Notes: generated by a model not told the origin, from the sequence alone. A stretch of 64,000 nucleotides of DNA from Owenia fusiformis (GCA_903813345.2 CAIIXF020000007.1:5585730-5649729), one strand, 5' to 3'; positions 26,244 through 39,537 are shown, numbered from the stretch's first letter. Program-made: numbers and translations.

Positions 26244-27734
26244 CTATATTATATCTCCTGTCATCATTCTATGTTGTGCCTTTTTTCAAGTAGGTTCTTC
26301 TATCATTTAAGTTGAAAAAGGAGACATCCTGGTTTTCTAATTCTAATTTCAGACATTTCAAGTATTTCAAATCAGATATCTCAATTCTTTTTTCAGAAAA
26401 TTGATTAAGATTGCAATGAAAACACTGATGCAATTTTTGTTCCCTCTGCATTCGTTCAACTTCACTTCTTAAAAGAGAGCTTTGTCTTCAATCTTTATGT
26501 TTACAATAAATCTCTGATCTCACCAAGCCAATCAGAGTTCGTCGTTTCAATACGGACGACTTTCTTTATACCGTAATTTCCACTGACATCATCGCATAGT
26601 TAATGAGCATGTATTTAGCATATGTTCCTTCCAGTTCGCTGATTGGTTGAGAAGGCCAGCGTGGTTGATTTGAAATGATTTATGACCTGAGCTGTCACAG
26701 GCACCGATTGTGGGGGTGGGGCCGCTAAATTGTATAATATAGTTTGTATTCGGCAGAGGGTAGTCTATAACTTGATTCTGCTCGCAGGGTACGAACATGT
26801 CACATCTCGAGCTCTCCTTATTTATTTATTTATTTGAGTTTAGACAAAGTTGCATGACACCCATATTTGTCAGTACTCGGTGCATCTTTTACAAAATAGT
26901 GCATCTCACCACATCTTAGTTTTACTCAAAAAGGCACTTCCAGTCATTAACATTTATAACCTCAAAAAATAAATGGTGAATTCTATTCAAGGTTTATCTT
27001 TATTATGTTATGCAGTAGACTGTTTACTTTATAAAGGTACATTGCTACAATTTGACTATTAATCAAGATAGTTGCTTCATTAGGAGGGATCATGCAGTGC
27101 AATGCAGGGATTTTTCATTTAATTTTTTTTACCATTTTTCAATTATAATCAAAACTGGTCAAATTTATGGGAAATTTTCTATTTTTTCAAATAGGTACAA
27201 ATTTCAGGTGGTCGTAAGGCTCTTCAAAATCTAACGTTATGTGCACTGTCCATTTAAGATCACTGTTCATCTCCTCTACTTGACTACACACCTCACACTT
27301 GTTGGGAAGGGAGTGGGGAGGGGGGTCACAAGGGCTTGTAACTAGACTTCATACATAGTAAACTTCACCTGGACTCGATGGCTCAAATATAATTTTCTGT
27401 TGAAGGATTCGTTATCTGTAGGTGATAAATAGTGTTTAGCTTCAGTTCAGTCATCCATAGAGCGTAAACATGATAAACTATATCAGTTTTTGACTCTGAA
27501 TCTGTAGCGGGACTAGAATCAACAAGGTGACCTAGAGATCTCGATTTTTATTATAAAACTTTATCTTAATGAACAATCAAACAATCAGCTCAGCAGATTT
27601 CACCTGATGTAGATAACCAACCCCTGTGAGATTCATTGTGATTTTAATCCTTCTATTAGATATCTGATTTTATAATTTCAAAAGTGTTATTTAATGGTTA
27701 GAGTAGTTTGAAACTAGACAACAGCAACAGCAGT
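26244..27734. other. AT-rich DNA; CCAAT motifs near 26530 and 26640
   Basis: AGCCAATCAGAG (about 26527) and GCTGATTGGTTGAG (about 26638) are facing CCAAT boxes in a locally GC-richer patch. No convincing exon follows, so no promoter is claimed. Confidence 0.3.
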
Positions 27735-27912
27735 GTCATTAGACAGTGTGCCATGCTTATACGTATTCACATACCAAATATGAACAAAATAGCTCCACTA
27801 CTTTTCGAGTTATAGTAAAATGCGTTAAAATGGGGGCCGTTTTTCAAAATGGATGGTAAGAGGTGTTCCCTATATCCCTCCAACTTCCGTCGATGGGATA
27901 ATAAATCATCAA
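27735..27912 (+). repeat. Single-unit copy of the ATGAACAAAATCGCTCC repeat family
   Basis: TATTCACATACCAAATATGA, ACTACTTTTCGAGTTATAGT and a closing GTTCCCTATATCCCTCCAAC...CGATGGGATAATAA. The same parts in the same order make up the longer array at 45540-46540. Confidence 0.75.
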
Positions 27913-28241
27913 CATTCAGATTTCAAAATTGACATAATTATTTCAATTTCATTCCCCAACACCTTAAAAACAAACAAGCAAAGCAGAATTATATTCAGAG
28001 TTGACGTAATGTTACAGAAAAAATACATAATATGTCACAATAACAGTGCCATGTACTAATATGGTTTGTCATGTAATATCTAGCAATTCATTGAAAATGC
28101 TGCTGTCTTGTAATAAATCCAAGTTGAATGAAAAATGTTATATCAGAGCATCTCAAGTTTACAAGAATATCTTCTTTCAAGACACTGACAAGAGAGTAGA
28201 AATTATCATGACCTGAGGAAAAGAGTGGTAATTAACATTAT

Positions 28242-29802
28242 CAGGCCCGTAGCCAGGGGGGGGCTCGGGGGGCTCGGACGAGCCCCCCCCCCCTGAGTAT
28301 CTCCTAAAAAAATGTGGACCTACCTTTTTGCTTCCTTGAAGAAAAACTTGCTCTTCCCCACAAAAAACTGGCATAACTGTGCATTGTTTTTCGAATTTGG
28401 GCATTTATTTTAAAAATTTGGCCCAATTTTTTCATGAACATATTTGTGCCCCTTTCCCTCTGTTTTTTAGGATCGTCCTTTGTGTTTTGTTAAACATAGC
28501 CTTCTGGCGGTTCCAGGAGGGGGGGGGGCATGGGGCCGCCCCCCTAGGATGGGCCCGGAAAAAATGTTGCCCCAAAAATATTGTAGGGCCTCTTTAGTGG
28601 GCCTTTTTGGGCATTACTTGACCTTTTTTGGCCTTTTTTCAATTTCAGGCCAAATTTTCAAACACGGGCTATAATTTTTCCAAATTTTGGCACGAATTTT
28701 GGTTTAAGGGCCTTAAACATTTTACGCACGGCCCAAGGATGGGCCAAGAAAAAATGTTGGGCAAAATATATATGTATATTGTATTATTTTTCAATTTTAG
28801 GCTAAATCTTCAAAATTTAGGCCCAAATTTTGTTTCTAGGGCCCTAAAAGGTTTCCCGCGCGGCCATAAGATGGGCCCAGAAAAAAAAGTTGGCCTAAAA
28901 ATATTGTGGGGCCTCTTTAGTGGGCCTCGTTGGGCATTAATTGACCTTTTTGGGCTTTATTTTTGTCAATTTAAGGCCAAATTTTCAAAAACAGCCTGAA
29001 TTTTTGTTTTAGGGCCCTAAACATTTTATGCGTGGCCCTAGGATGGGCCTAGAAAAAAATGTTGGGCCAAAAATATTGTACAGCCTCTTTAGTTGGCCTT
29101 TACTTGACCTTTTTGGGCCTTATTTTTTTTCAATTTTAGGCCAAATTTTCAAGATTTTGGTTCTAGGGCCCTAAAAGGTTTTCTGCTCGGCCATAGGATG
29201 GGCCCAGAAAAAAACGTTGGCCCTAAAATATTGTAGGGTCTCTTTAGTGGGCCTTTTTGGGCATTACTTGACCTTTTTGGGCCTTATTTTTTCAATTTTA
29301 GGCCAAATTTTCAAAGATCGGGGCCATAAATTTTCAGAATTTTGGCACAAATTTTGGTTTTAGGGCCCTAAAAAATTTTCTGCGCTGCCCTAGGATGGGC
29401 CCAGAAAAATGTTGGCCCAAAAATATTGTAGGGCCTCTTTAGTGGTCCTTTTTGGGCATTACTTGACCTTTTGGGCCTTATTTATTCAACGTTAGGCCAA
29501 ATTTTCAAAAAGGTGCTATGGATTTTCTAATTTTTGGTCCAAATTTTGGTTTTAGGGCCTTAAAAAGTTTTTCCGATATTTTTGCCTGGCTTGAAGTGTG
29601 GGTCCCCCCTTGTTAGCTTCCGGATCCACCACTGTCCTTTACAATACAAAAAGGCTTGGTTTAGCATGGGGAATTTTTTTATGGAGGGGGGGTTGCGGGG
29701 GGGGGGGGGGGGGGGGGGGTTGCGGGGGGGGGGGGGGGGGGGTTGCGGGGGGGGGGGGGGGGGGTTCGAGCCCCCCCTTACAAAAAGCTGGCTACGGGCA
29801 TG
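28242..29802. mobile_element. hAT-like element of about 1.56 kb filled with GGGCC/TTTTGG repeats
   Basis: Ends CAGGCCCGTAGCCAG and, inverted, CATGCCCGTAGCCAGC, a form widespread in hAT non-autonomous elements. Flanks AACATTAT and ATTATTAT are similar but not identical 8-mers. The interior has five or six units of about 160-190 bp (AGGATGGGCCCAGAAAAA, AATATTGTAGGGCCTCTTTA, TTAGGCCAAATTTTC, TTTTAGGGCCCTAAAA). Long G runs lie at 29690-29765. Glycine-rich frames here are not genes. Confidence 0.78.
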
Positions 29803-29896
29803 ATTATTATTATTATCTAATAATGTTAACAGGAAATGTATGACGTTTGTTATTTAGAAAATAACTGTTTCAGTTCATAGTAAAGATGGAAGTATA

Positions 29897-30134
29897 GGCA
29901 TAGCCAGGGGGCAGGGGGGGGGGGGCATAACCAATAAAATATAACCATGAGATAGAAGAGCTTTGAAATGCTTTTTATTTGAAGCTTCTAGCTCAATTTT
30001 GAAGGAAGTTGCATCAATTCATGATAAATTAAAAATTTTTGGCTTGTTTATACCACAATCGCACCCTCCCTGACTGAAAACCGAATTGTTTTTGGCGATC
30101 GCACTCCCCTGACTGAAAGCTGGCTACACCCCTG
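29897..30134. mobile_element. hAT-like MITE, about 240 bp
   Basis: Left GGCATAGCCAGGGGG and right, inverted, CAGGGGTGTAGCCAGC, a standard hAT-type terminus. The interior has CGATCGCACTCCCCTGACTG. No clear target duplication, ends partly decayed. Confidence 0.6.
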
Positions 30135-32406
30135 GGAAGGGCATAGAAGATAAAACTCCTGTTAAGGCAATATAAAAAAATTACTCTGTGTCAGTCCATT
30201 GTTTTATAGTTTACTAGAAAACCTTTATTAGAAAACAAACAACTAAATAACTGTCTCAGTTTATTAGTGAAGAATTACACGTACTTGGTTTATCTGAGAA
30301 TCGTTGATTACATTTGAAAACTATATTTATTCTGGGTAGCTCTATCAGTAAAAAATTGGTCTTCCACATAATATTCCTACATATAACATGCATTGGGTTG
30401 AAAAAAGTGACAAGATGAGTTAGATTCTAAACATAGACATGGTCAGTTCAGATATATTGTTGAAGTAATAAGCTAGGTTTCAAATAATGTATGGAGGTCA
30501 ATGAACTTTCAAGTCTGCCAATGTCATTCCTGAAATATAGCAGAATACAACTGGACAAATATGGAAGGAACTCAAGTGTAAAAGCTAATATTATATGGAA
30601 TCAATCAAGCTATGATTTGTGGCAGCGACTGAGTGAGTCTCCAAAAATGTTGCCAAATTTCCAAAATGCTGACCAAAATTGATCTAAAGATGCCGATTAC
30701 CATGATTTTGCTATGCAAAATAATTCTCAGGTGCACCTCTTCAAGAGCACAAGTGGGTCTAGTGTCCACTCGCTTTAAAAATCAAATAAATGGGTTGTTT
30801 TCATTCCATCTTTTTTGAAATAGAACTGCATCAGTAGGAATTAATTAGCAACTAATAAAGTAGATAACCATGAAGTTCTAGATAGTCAGAAAAACCAGGA
30901 AATCTGGAAGTTCATTTAGGCCACTATGAGTAAAATGTATGTTAAGCAGAAACCTTTAGAAAAATACTTGCTGCCAACTAGTCTAGCTACAAGCCCTTAC
31001 ATGCCCCCCATCTAACTACAAGTGTAAAATGTTGGTGAAGCAGTCCACAGTCTTCAAGCAAGACTATTGCTGAAACTTATTTGCCTTTATAATATAAAAC
31101 AACATTTTAATATGAAGAGAAAACAAGAATAATTGTAAAATGTGAGAACAACATTTGACCAGTCAGTTGAATTAGCACAGCTGAACAATTAATTTGTAAT
31201 GGCCTCACTCTAAGAAAGTTATCTTGTCCAACAAATGAGAACCCTGCTCAAGATTCCAACTTAATGCACACTCTTTTAATCAGAGTTAAATTCATTTGAT
31301 TTAGCTTTTATTTATTCACAATATATGTAGGCTTGTACGAGACTCCTTTTTGGTCATTCATTTCACATTCAAAGTTGTAAAGAACAAGATGGAAAGCTAA
31401 TATACAATCTTTTCAGCATCAAAACTCAAATCATCTGCAGTAATAAGAGGTTACATTGAGAATTCAGGGTCTAACATATTCAGAGTAAATGTCAGAACAG
31501 GCTGAAGTTCTAAACAGGAAGACATATGGCTTAAAGACCTACATTTCTGACATATTATGTAACATTTGTTATTAATGGAGAAATGGTCATTATTCATCTA
31601 AGATAAAGGTTTCAACATTTGAAGGCGCCTGCTATGAGGCTATCTAAGTTAGTATGTGATAGAGGTACACTACAATATTTCTAGATATTATGGTTATTCT
31701 ATATATATATCTTTTATTGACTCTTTAGATGTCATGCTCTGACATATTAGTCATTACAAAATAAAAAAAATAAAAAAATTGTACTGCACTACAATACACT
31801 AAGTCTAAGCTATTATAATACAGACAACTTATACAAAGAAACATTATTTACATATGTTACAATATACTTTGCATGTGATATACCCAAAATGCTAATCTCC
31901 AGGAGAAGTTTAAGTTTTTGAATGATTTTGTAATAAAACTTCCAACTTGCTTCTGAACATATTTATCTTTTGAAGAAATTACAACACTCCTCTCCATAAG
32001 TTTGGAAACAGGAAGTCCTCCTTCAGATCACTAATATCCATGTCAGGCCCAGCTTATGTTTGGTGCTTTAAAAAAAGTTCTTCCATGTTCAAGGTTCTCA
32101 GATCTTCCAGTATATAAATAATTGTATGACTGAATAAAAAATTAATTATGGGTCTCTAATGTCAAACTGGTATGTGTATTTAAATTTCTAGCAAAGTGCA
32201 AGTAAAAATGATTTACCTTTGACTTTATGAGGTTCTGCAGATGTGAAATAAAATAGGTTAGAATGATCTGAACTGACTCTGGGACTTGTTTTGTATTATA
32301 ACTTTAATTTTCAAAAGTTCAAAGTCAAATACATTTTTTGTTTTGTTCATAATATATATGGAAATATCTGATTTTTAAATTAATCTTATTTCTGTGATTT
32401 CATTTT
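30135..32406. other. AT-rich DNA, nothing recognised
   Basis: No repeat or exon supported. Confidence 0.5.
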
Positions 32407-32988
32407 CACGCCTAACCATTGACATTGTACAGTGCAAAATATACGGGTGTACACTTTAGCTGATTGAAGCAAAAATTCTGATGTATGTTTTAAAAGGTTT
32501 TGTTTAGATATTTAGTTTTTTCATAGTTATGACTAATGTAATCATGTTATGATACAAGATGTCAATAAAAGTTATATATATCTAAGGAATATGAGGAAGT
32601 ATTTCATGTTTAATTTCATGTGCATGCTCTTGGCAAGACATTTAACTTTTTAATTATGTCAACAGATTCTCAAACAAAGCACGAATTTTTTCTAGGTAAT
32701 TCCACCCATGTCCATGTGAACATTTTCCAGCTGGTCGATTATGTGGGTGCAATTGTCTAGAATAAATTCAAGCACTGCTCGAGAATCTATTAATGTAATT
32801 AGAAAGTTAAAAGTCTTGCCAAAAGCATGCACAAGTATTTAATGAAATTAAACATGAAATACTACCTTATATTCCTTAGATAAATCTTTTAAAACCTACA
32901 TCACAATTTTTGCTTCAAACATGACAATGTACAACTAAAGTGTACAACCATATGTTTTGTCACTATACGTTGTCGATGGTTAAGCGTG
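32407..32988. mobile_element. Foldback element of about 580 bp
   Basis: Arms are inverse copies: CACGCyTAACCATyGAC at the outside, GTGTACACTTTAG, GAAGCAAAAATTsTGATGTA, ATCTAAGGAATATrAGG, AGTATTTCATGTTTAATTTC, and GATTCTC towards the middle. Left arm about 32407-32690, right about 32730-32988; identity about 80% with small indels. No coding sequence. Confidence 0.82.
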
Positions 32989-35900
32989 ATTTGCTGAATT
33001 TGCAAAGTTGTATGACTGATTTTTTCAGGTAATGCAATTGATATGTACACAAAATACAACCATTTCGGATAGCTTGATGTATATTATATCTAATACCTTA
33101 TCATAATGGAAACAATCTTTTTCATGGTTAGATTTCAGAATTATTGCCTTTCTCAAATGATTTCAAAATCCAAATATGATATAGATCAGGGTGTTGTAAA
33201 CAAAAGATAACCCAGTCATAATTTGTAAATATCTGTGTTTACTGCAAATTGTATCATTCATACTCCTGATGCAAATATAAGTGGATTCTAGACAGAGAGA
33301 TTTATGGGCTTGTGTCTGGAATATGCAGGTCAGGGAAAGTTTGTTTTGTATACAGAAGCACAAAAATGTTGAAAACCAATGATATTATGGTATGCATGAT
33401 TTGTCTGCAGTTTTCAGTTCATTATACATTTATTTCAATTATATTGCAGTAAAAAAGTTACATAGATCGTTGCCTAGGGCAATGTGCATTACAAAAAAGC
33501 TAGCGTTTTGGATTAGTCTTCAATAAATGCTTCATGGTCACTATCCCTCGAAAGTCATACTTGCACATGTGTCCTTTCTGTAATTCTCAATGCAGAAAGT
33601 GAAATCAGGGTTGCAACAACATAAAATAAAAAAATATCAAAATTCCCTATTTCCTGACTTGAAGAATTCTAAAATTCATTCCATTTTAGCATTTTTTAGG
33701 TAATTCTGAAATTTCGTAACTTTTGACTTACACACTGTTCCCACAAAACTCTGAAAGAGGGTAGGATCTCCTCCATTTGGGACTTACAGGGATGCTCCAC
33801 TTACAGGTGTTCCACTTTACAGGTTTCACTGCTGTAATCTTTACAGTCTATTGTAACAACAGGATGTTGGAATCAATGCAATGTGAATGAATATTTTTCC
33901 TGATACTAAACACCATATCTCTTAAGCTATATGCTACATGTTTTTCATTTTACATCATGACATCAATGTTAGTGTTATATCATTGCTTGACATCTATAAG
34001 CTCTATTAACTAAGCATTCTCTAGTATATCCCCCACACCACTCTATCCCCCAAACCACTCAATAGTAAGTTTTCTATTCTCCTTCAAGGTCTCCTCATTT
34101 TGTTCAACAAAATAATCTATACCTAGCAAAAAATGAATTAACAATGGTGCTTATTTTATCCTTGTTTAGGCAATTTAGATCTCTAAACAAACTAACAAAC
34201 AAACAAATAAAAAATAAGAGACACGATTTCTAAGGCAGTAGATTGCATCATTTGTAATCTATCTAATAAACCTACTAAATGTCACATAAATTAAAGCAGC
34301 AGTTATTATTTTATCAAATGAATTTTACTTACCATTCAAAGCAGTCTCTTTTGAATGTCCATTTACAAGATCTGCGTCTCAAACAGTTACAGATGTTCTG
34401 GGTCTATGTGTACTTTAGAGATGCTAAGTTGTTATGTTTTGTAATCGGTTTCAATGCGTGGATGTCTTGTATGTTGTACAATCCCCAGTTGTAATAGTTT
34501 TGCTTCTCCTATGTCGAAATGACCTACATGGTTGCTACAATAATAAATCACCATGGAAATACATTTTATGTTGATGTTATGGCATTTCGTTTTCAAGCTA
34601 AAATGTCATGGAATGAACTATTTAATTAACAATCTGTTTAAAATTAAAACTGTCTCAATAAAAACTTGCTTCGTACTCCAGAAAGCTGTCATTAGTTAGA
34701 CCTGGCCACAAATATAACTCCTCTAGTTTTGATAATTCAAATTAATAAATTGAAACCTTTTAAGTGTCACCTTGGTGATCGTAGGTTCAAAAATAAATTT
34801 CAGCATGCATCTATCTTATCAAAACTCTACTTGTAGGTCAATCCAGGTGTAATTAATGCAAATTGTTACTTAATGATAATTTTTAAAATTCCAGAGCTGA
34901 AGGAAGCTTAAAGTTGGAACATAAGAAAAAAGAAAAGAAAAATATATATCAAATATTGTGCCCTTAGCCTTTTTGATCAATCACATTGCCTGCTGTTCAT
35001 GACAGTACATTTAAGGATTCTTATTGTCAATAACAGAGAAAAAACTATAGCACATTCACCCATTGCTGACAAATCATTGTTTTCATCCAAGAGGCATATC
35101 CGGCATTATCCGCAAGCCTTATTGATGTTTTTTCAATTTATCTTCAAAAAGGCTAACCGTAATGAATCCTTACATGAGTCCACTAGAACTTTCTATGACA
35201 TTTTTTCTATGGATGCTTTAAGTGAATCTCCTACATCCTGGTCAAAATTAGTCTAGTAACAATTGTTGATGTCATCATTTCATCAGGTGCTTAAAAGGAT
35301 CTGTATGGTGAAATATTAACAAATTGAGTTTCAACAGTACAGTGACAATTTCATGTAATAATCTTTGCCTACAACATTCTCTGTCATTGACTATTATTCA
35401 CAAAATTAAAACTCGCGAAATTAACCGGATTTACAGTAGCTTACTTTTTTGCATAAAAATTTGTTCAAGATTGTATATTCTTGATCAGCATTGATAATTC
35501 TTTATCGAAGTATTTCAAAATGTATAAATCTAAAAGGGACTATCTTGAACAGGTATGATAGGCACAGCAACACCAAGGTTACCCAAATTTTACACAGATA
35601 TATACTGTAGATCTTTACTGATATTTTATCAGATTTCCTGTTTCCAAAACAAATCTAGTCTGTTGAAACTTAATTAACAAGAGCATAAAATACAAAGGTC
35701 TAGTCCAATCATGTAAGCTACTAATCAAGTTGCAACATTTCAGATAAGAGTGATCCTGTGACAATTTTTATTACCTTCAAATGGTATAATGGATTTAGCA
35801 GTACCAGTAATAAAAACTCCACTCACACTCACTCACATACATTTTACCTTTTTCTAAAGATCAAGGGGAAATCAAAATGTAAAATAAGTGATGATTGAAA

Positions 35901-36070
35901 CTTTAGAGCAGCACAATCTTAAACATTTATCTTTGAACTTTTGAAGAAGTAATGTTCAGTCTACTTTCATTTTTTCTATAATAATTTTGAAGATGTTACA
36001 TCAATTTTTAAAATGGACCCAGTGACCCAGTGGCTCCAAACTTTATTAGAAGAGCATAATATTAATATAT
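32989..36070. other. AT-rich DNA, nothing recognised
   Basis: Frames of up to 85 codons (34999-35256) lack motifs and splice context. Confidence 0.5.
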
Positions 36071-36210
36071 AAGGCATTAACATGCAAAATGTCACAACCT
36101 GCCATTAGTTACAGACACTGAATACTGAACACCAACTGCCAAATCTGCCACCTACAAAAATTGGAGGCTTTAACAATATTATGTCACCACTTTTGGTGGT
36201 GCCATAATAG
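36071..36210 (+). repeat. CACCAC-hairpin dispersed repeat, fullest copy
   Basis: Starts GGCATTAACATGCAAAATGTC, continues CCTGCCATTAGTTACAGACA, then ACACCAACTGCC steps, and ends ATGTCACCACTTTTGGTGGT. Related copies: about 2525-2615, 18160-18275 (5' half), 37617-37730 and 42215-42250 (3' hairpin). The 3' end is a perfect hairpin (GTCACCAC-TTTTT-GGTGGTGAC at 2589). Could be a SINE or another short non-autonomous family. Confidence 0.72.
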
Positions 36211-36674
36211 TATAGATGGCACAGTATTATACTAAAGTACCCTCCAACATTTAAAATCCCATAAATGCTACAAATGAGATTGTTAAGAATATATCAGCAT
36301 CAAAGCTGTAAATAAATCATCTATAATAGTCAGAGGATTATGTGACTACCAGTTGAGGATGAGAATCAGGGTCATAATTATGAGTGATGTATGCACCTAG
36401 TAACACCAACCAGGATTCTGTGGTCAGGAGGATCAATATTGTGGTTGCATGGAATACCTTTATATGTAGAGTACCCTATACCATTAGAGCCTGTAAACTG
36501 CATGATTATCATCAGAAGGCATGGAGATACCTACTTAGCCTAGTTGTTTCCTTACACCTTGGGGCTATGTATTTCAGTGAGAAAACACAGGAAGAGCAGT
36601 TTAACAACAAATATCACACAAACTCTTGTTGTTATTTAATGAACACTCTTCTGGAGTTTCATATTAAGTTAAAT

Positions 36675-37095
36675 CTATGAAGTTCAATAACAACAATATT
36701 CAATTAAAACAGTTTGAAAACAAACATCACACAAATACAAGTTACAGATGAAAGCTCTTCCTGGTTCCAAATTTGGTTATTTATGCATCTTTTTTAAGTC
36801 AGTAACAACAACATTCAACCAAGAACAGTTTGAAAACAAACATCACACAAACTCCAGTTACAAATAATGAAGGCTCTTCCTGGTTCAACATTGGGTAATT
36901 TATACATTTGTTGAGTCAGTAACAACAATATTCACACAAACTCAAGTTACAAATATAAGGCTCTTCCTGGTTCCAAATTTGGTTAATCTTCTTTTGAGTA
37001 GGTAACAACAATATTCAATCAAGAACAGTTTGAAAACAAACATTACACATTCTCAAGTTAAAAAAGGCTCTTTCAGTCTTCCTAATATGGTTCTA
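36675..37095. repeat. Tandem repeat of about 110 bp, four units
   Basis: Each unit has GTAACAACAATATTCAA, CAGTTTGAAAACAAACATCA, CACAAACTCAAGTTAC and GGCTCTTCCTGGTTCCAAAT. The third unit is shortened. The 98-codon frame ending at 36680 runs into the first unit and shows no known domain. Confidence 0.85.
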
Positions 37096-37425
37096 CATAT
37101 GGTTATTTATAAATCTAATTGAAATTTATTAATTTGTTATCTAATTAACATTTCAATATGGTATTTGATCACATATAGACATTTGACCATCATATCACAG
37201 AAGTATAGGACATCTGCTCTAAACTAGGCTATTCAGATATTGAGCATAACACCAGATAGAATTTCACATGTCCATGTGCATCCATACATAATATGGCAGT
37301 TCTAACTGAACTCGATACAAAACCCTGTAAAATGTACTTGAATTAATGTTGAGGCAACTATCATGGAGTAACACTTCAGTTTTGATACCCCTAAGATGTA
37401 GTAATTAAACGAGACACTGACAGTC

Positions 37426-37629
37426 CAGGCCCATAGCCAGGATTTGCCAAGAGGGGGTTCAGTTTTCCAAAATTTCCAGGGGGGTTCACATTTGACAATT
37501 TTGGTCCATATATGACTAAAATCACTTGAGAAGTGCTCAATATGGTGAAAAACTGCACGATTTTGAAAGAATTTTTGGTCAGGGGGGGGGCCGCCCGAAC
37601 CCTGCGAACCCCCCCTGGCTACGGGCCTG
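37426..37629 (+). mobile_element. 204-bp hAT-like MITE
   Basis: Ends CAGGCCCATAGCCAGG and, inverted, CAGGCCCGTAGCCAGG. Interior GATTTGCCAAGAGGGGGTTC, AAATCACTTGAGAAGTGCTC, GGTGAAAAACTGCA. A second copy lies inverted at about 48785-48965. Confidence 0.82.
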
Positions 37630-37730
37630 CAGCCGCACACCAACTGCCGAATACCAAGTGCCAAATACCAACTACCAAACACCATCCCAAAAAGAGACTA
37701 TGTCACCACTTGTGGTGGTGATATAAAAAT

Positions 37731-38837
37731 GCTAAGCACAGTAACAGACCCGCTGATTATGATGTCATCCTAACATTTAATAGTATGTAACCTTGATGTC
37801 AAGTTCCCTTTTAAAGAGTCAATCTCCTCTCCAGGCATGCTCAAGTTCAAGATCTGATTTTTATAGTATTTTGTAAACATATTAACTCAAGCCCCAACTA
37901 GTTACTTAGTAACTAGTAACAATATGGAAAAACTGCCAGAGTTTGGCTTTTTTAAGATGTTTTGTTTGCTTGATCTAAACCTACATGTACTTCTAAGACA
38001 AGTTGCGGAATATAGTTTGGCTCAAAGTTAGAGAGGATGACATACTCTCAGGTTTTCTGAATGTTACACATCTCGTATGTTGTAATCATAACCTCCGCAG
38101 GCTTTGATCTCAACATATTTTTACCTATTTTGGTACAAATATATGTCCTCCTTTTGACAGAGTACAAACAGGTTTAAGCGGGGAAGAATATAACTTTAAA
38201 ATTTTTAAAGGTCCTGTGCAAAGTTTGAAAATATTACTTTTCATGACTTTAAAAACTATTTGATTCATTTTCTGAAAAATTTGACTTATGAAAAAAAGTT
38301 GTTCAAATGTTTGAATTTCCCGTCATTTTAGAAACAAAAGTTTAGATTCTTAAGCAACATTATCATTTAAAAACATTAGTTTCTCTACTTCATTGAATAA
38401 TTAGGCAAAAACTTTATTATTTCAACTATCCAGTCTCTGATTTGAAGCATTTAAAAAAATTATGATGTTACAAAGATACGTTGGGATGTCATTCAGGTGG
38501 TCACGGTTTCAATGAGAACTAAAATCTTAAAATGCTTTTTCCTCTTGTTCAATAAAAATAGGTTATGTTATACATTATACATTATATTAGTGTAACATAG
38601 ATCTTAACGATATGTGCCTAAACTAAACTAACATATTATTTGAAATATATTCACATTTTTAGAACAAAAAGACCACCAAAATCTACTTTTGAAATTAAAT
38701 TGGAGTTTCACACACCACATTTCAATAACATTTGGTAAGACTATAATATAAGCCAAAATGGTTCAAACTTTATATGGAGCCTTTAAAAAAAAAAAAAAAA
38801 TGCAACAAACAGTTCTTTAGAGCAAGGATCACTGCCA
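37731..38837. other. AT-rich DNA, nothing recognised
   Basis: One A-run near 38780; no gene. Confidence 0.5.
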
Positions 38838-39537
38838 CAGCTGGATGACTCTAACTGCAGTTAGCTTCATTCAAGATGGTTGCCGAAAGTCTTTCCTTTT
38901 CGATAAACCTCTGATTTCAGCTTAGTGGAACCTGGATTCCAAATGATTCGCCATGTAAATTAATAAAGCTACGATGGTAAATAACCACAAATAAATGCTC
39001 AAACCAGTGGCGTAACCAGGATTTTGATAACAGGTATACGAGGCCGAGCAAAATTTAGGGGTCCGGGGACATGCCCCATGGAAATTTTTTGATTTTAGAC
39101 CTTAAATGGTAAGTTCTGATTAATATCAGACAGTGTAATAGGGTACTACTCAATCATTTAGGGTACCCAACTGTGTTCCCTCGTGTATGCCTGGTTACGC
39201 GCCTGCAAACAACTGTGATATTGGAGAATTTTTAAGAAAATGGCTTCACTTTAGAATGGCTCTAACTGAAGTAGATGATGATGTAATGATGACGTAGATC
39301 ATCAACTTCAGTTAGAGTCATTCTAAGTGAAGCCTTTTCTTTAAAATTCTCTAATATTGTGGGTGTTTGGGCATTCATTTATGGTTGAATACAATCATAG
39401 TTTTATTAATTTGCATGGTGAAACTTTTGGAATCAAGATTCAACTTAGTTTAGCTAAAATCAGAGGTTTATTGCAAACGAAAGAATCTTGACAACCATTT
39501 TGAATGAAGCTTGCAGAACTTTAGAGTCATCAAGCTG
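38838..39537. mobile_element. Foldback element of about 700 bp, left arm split by a hAT-like MITE
   Basis: Inverse arms: CAGCTkGATGACTCTAA at the outside, AGCTTCATTCAArATGGTTG, AATAAACCTCTGATTT, GCAAATTAATAAA, then an inner hairpin (39222-39350) with AGAATTTTTAAGAAAATGGC and CTCTAACTGAAGT. The centre is GATGATGATGTAATGATGAC. A 201-bp insertion at 39005-39205 interrupts the left arm only. Confidence 0.87.
39005..39205. mobile_element. 201-bp CAGTGGCGTAACCAGG MITE with CAAAC duplication
   Basis: Ends CAGTGGCGTAACCAGG and, inverted, CAGGCGCGTAACCAGG. CAAAC lies directly on both sides. The opposite arm of the host foldback carries the unoccupied site (GCCCAAACACCC), confirming the insertion. Confidence 0.88.

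Noticed and set aside
26520-26660. Facing CCAAT boxes as a host promoter
   Set aside because: No supported exon or start nearby; two short motifs alone are not enough.
28242-29802. Idea that GGGCC-rich units are an rRNA or structural RNA cluster
   Set aside because: Units lack any rRNA signature and are bounded by hAT-like ends.
29582-29843. Glycine-rich frames
   Set aside because: Translation of poly-G runs in the hAT-like element.
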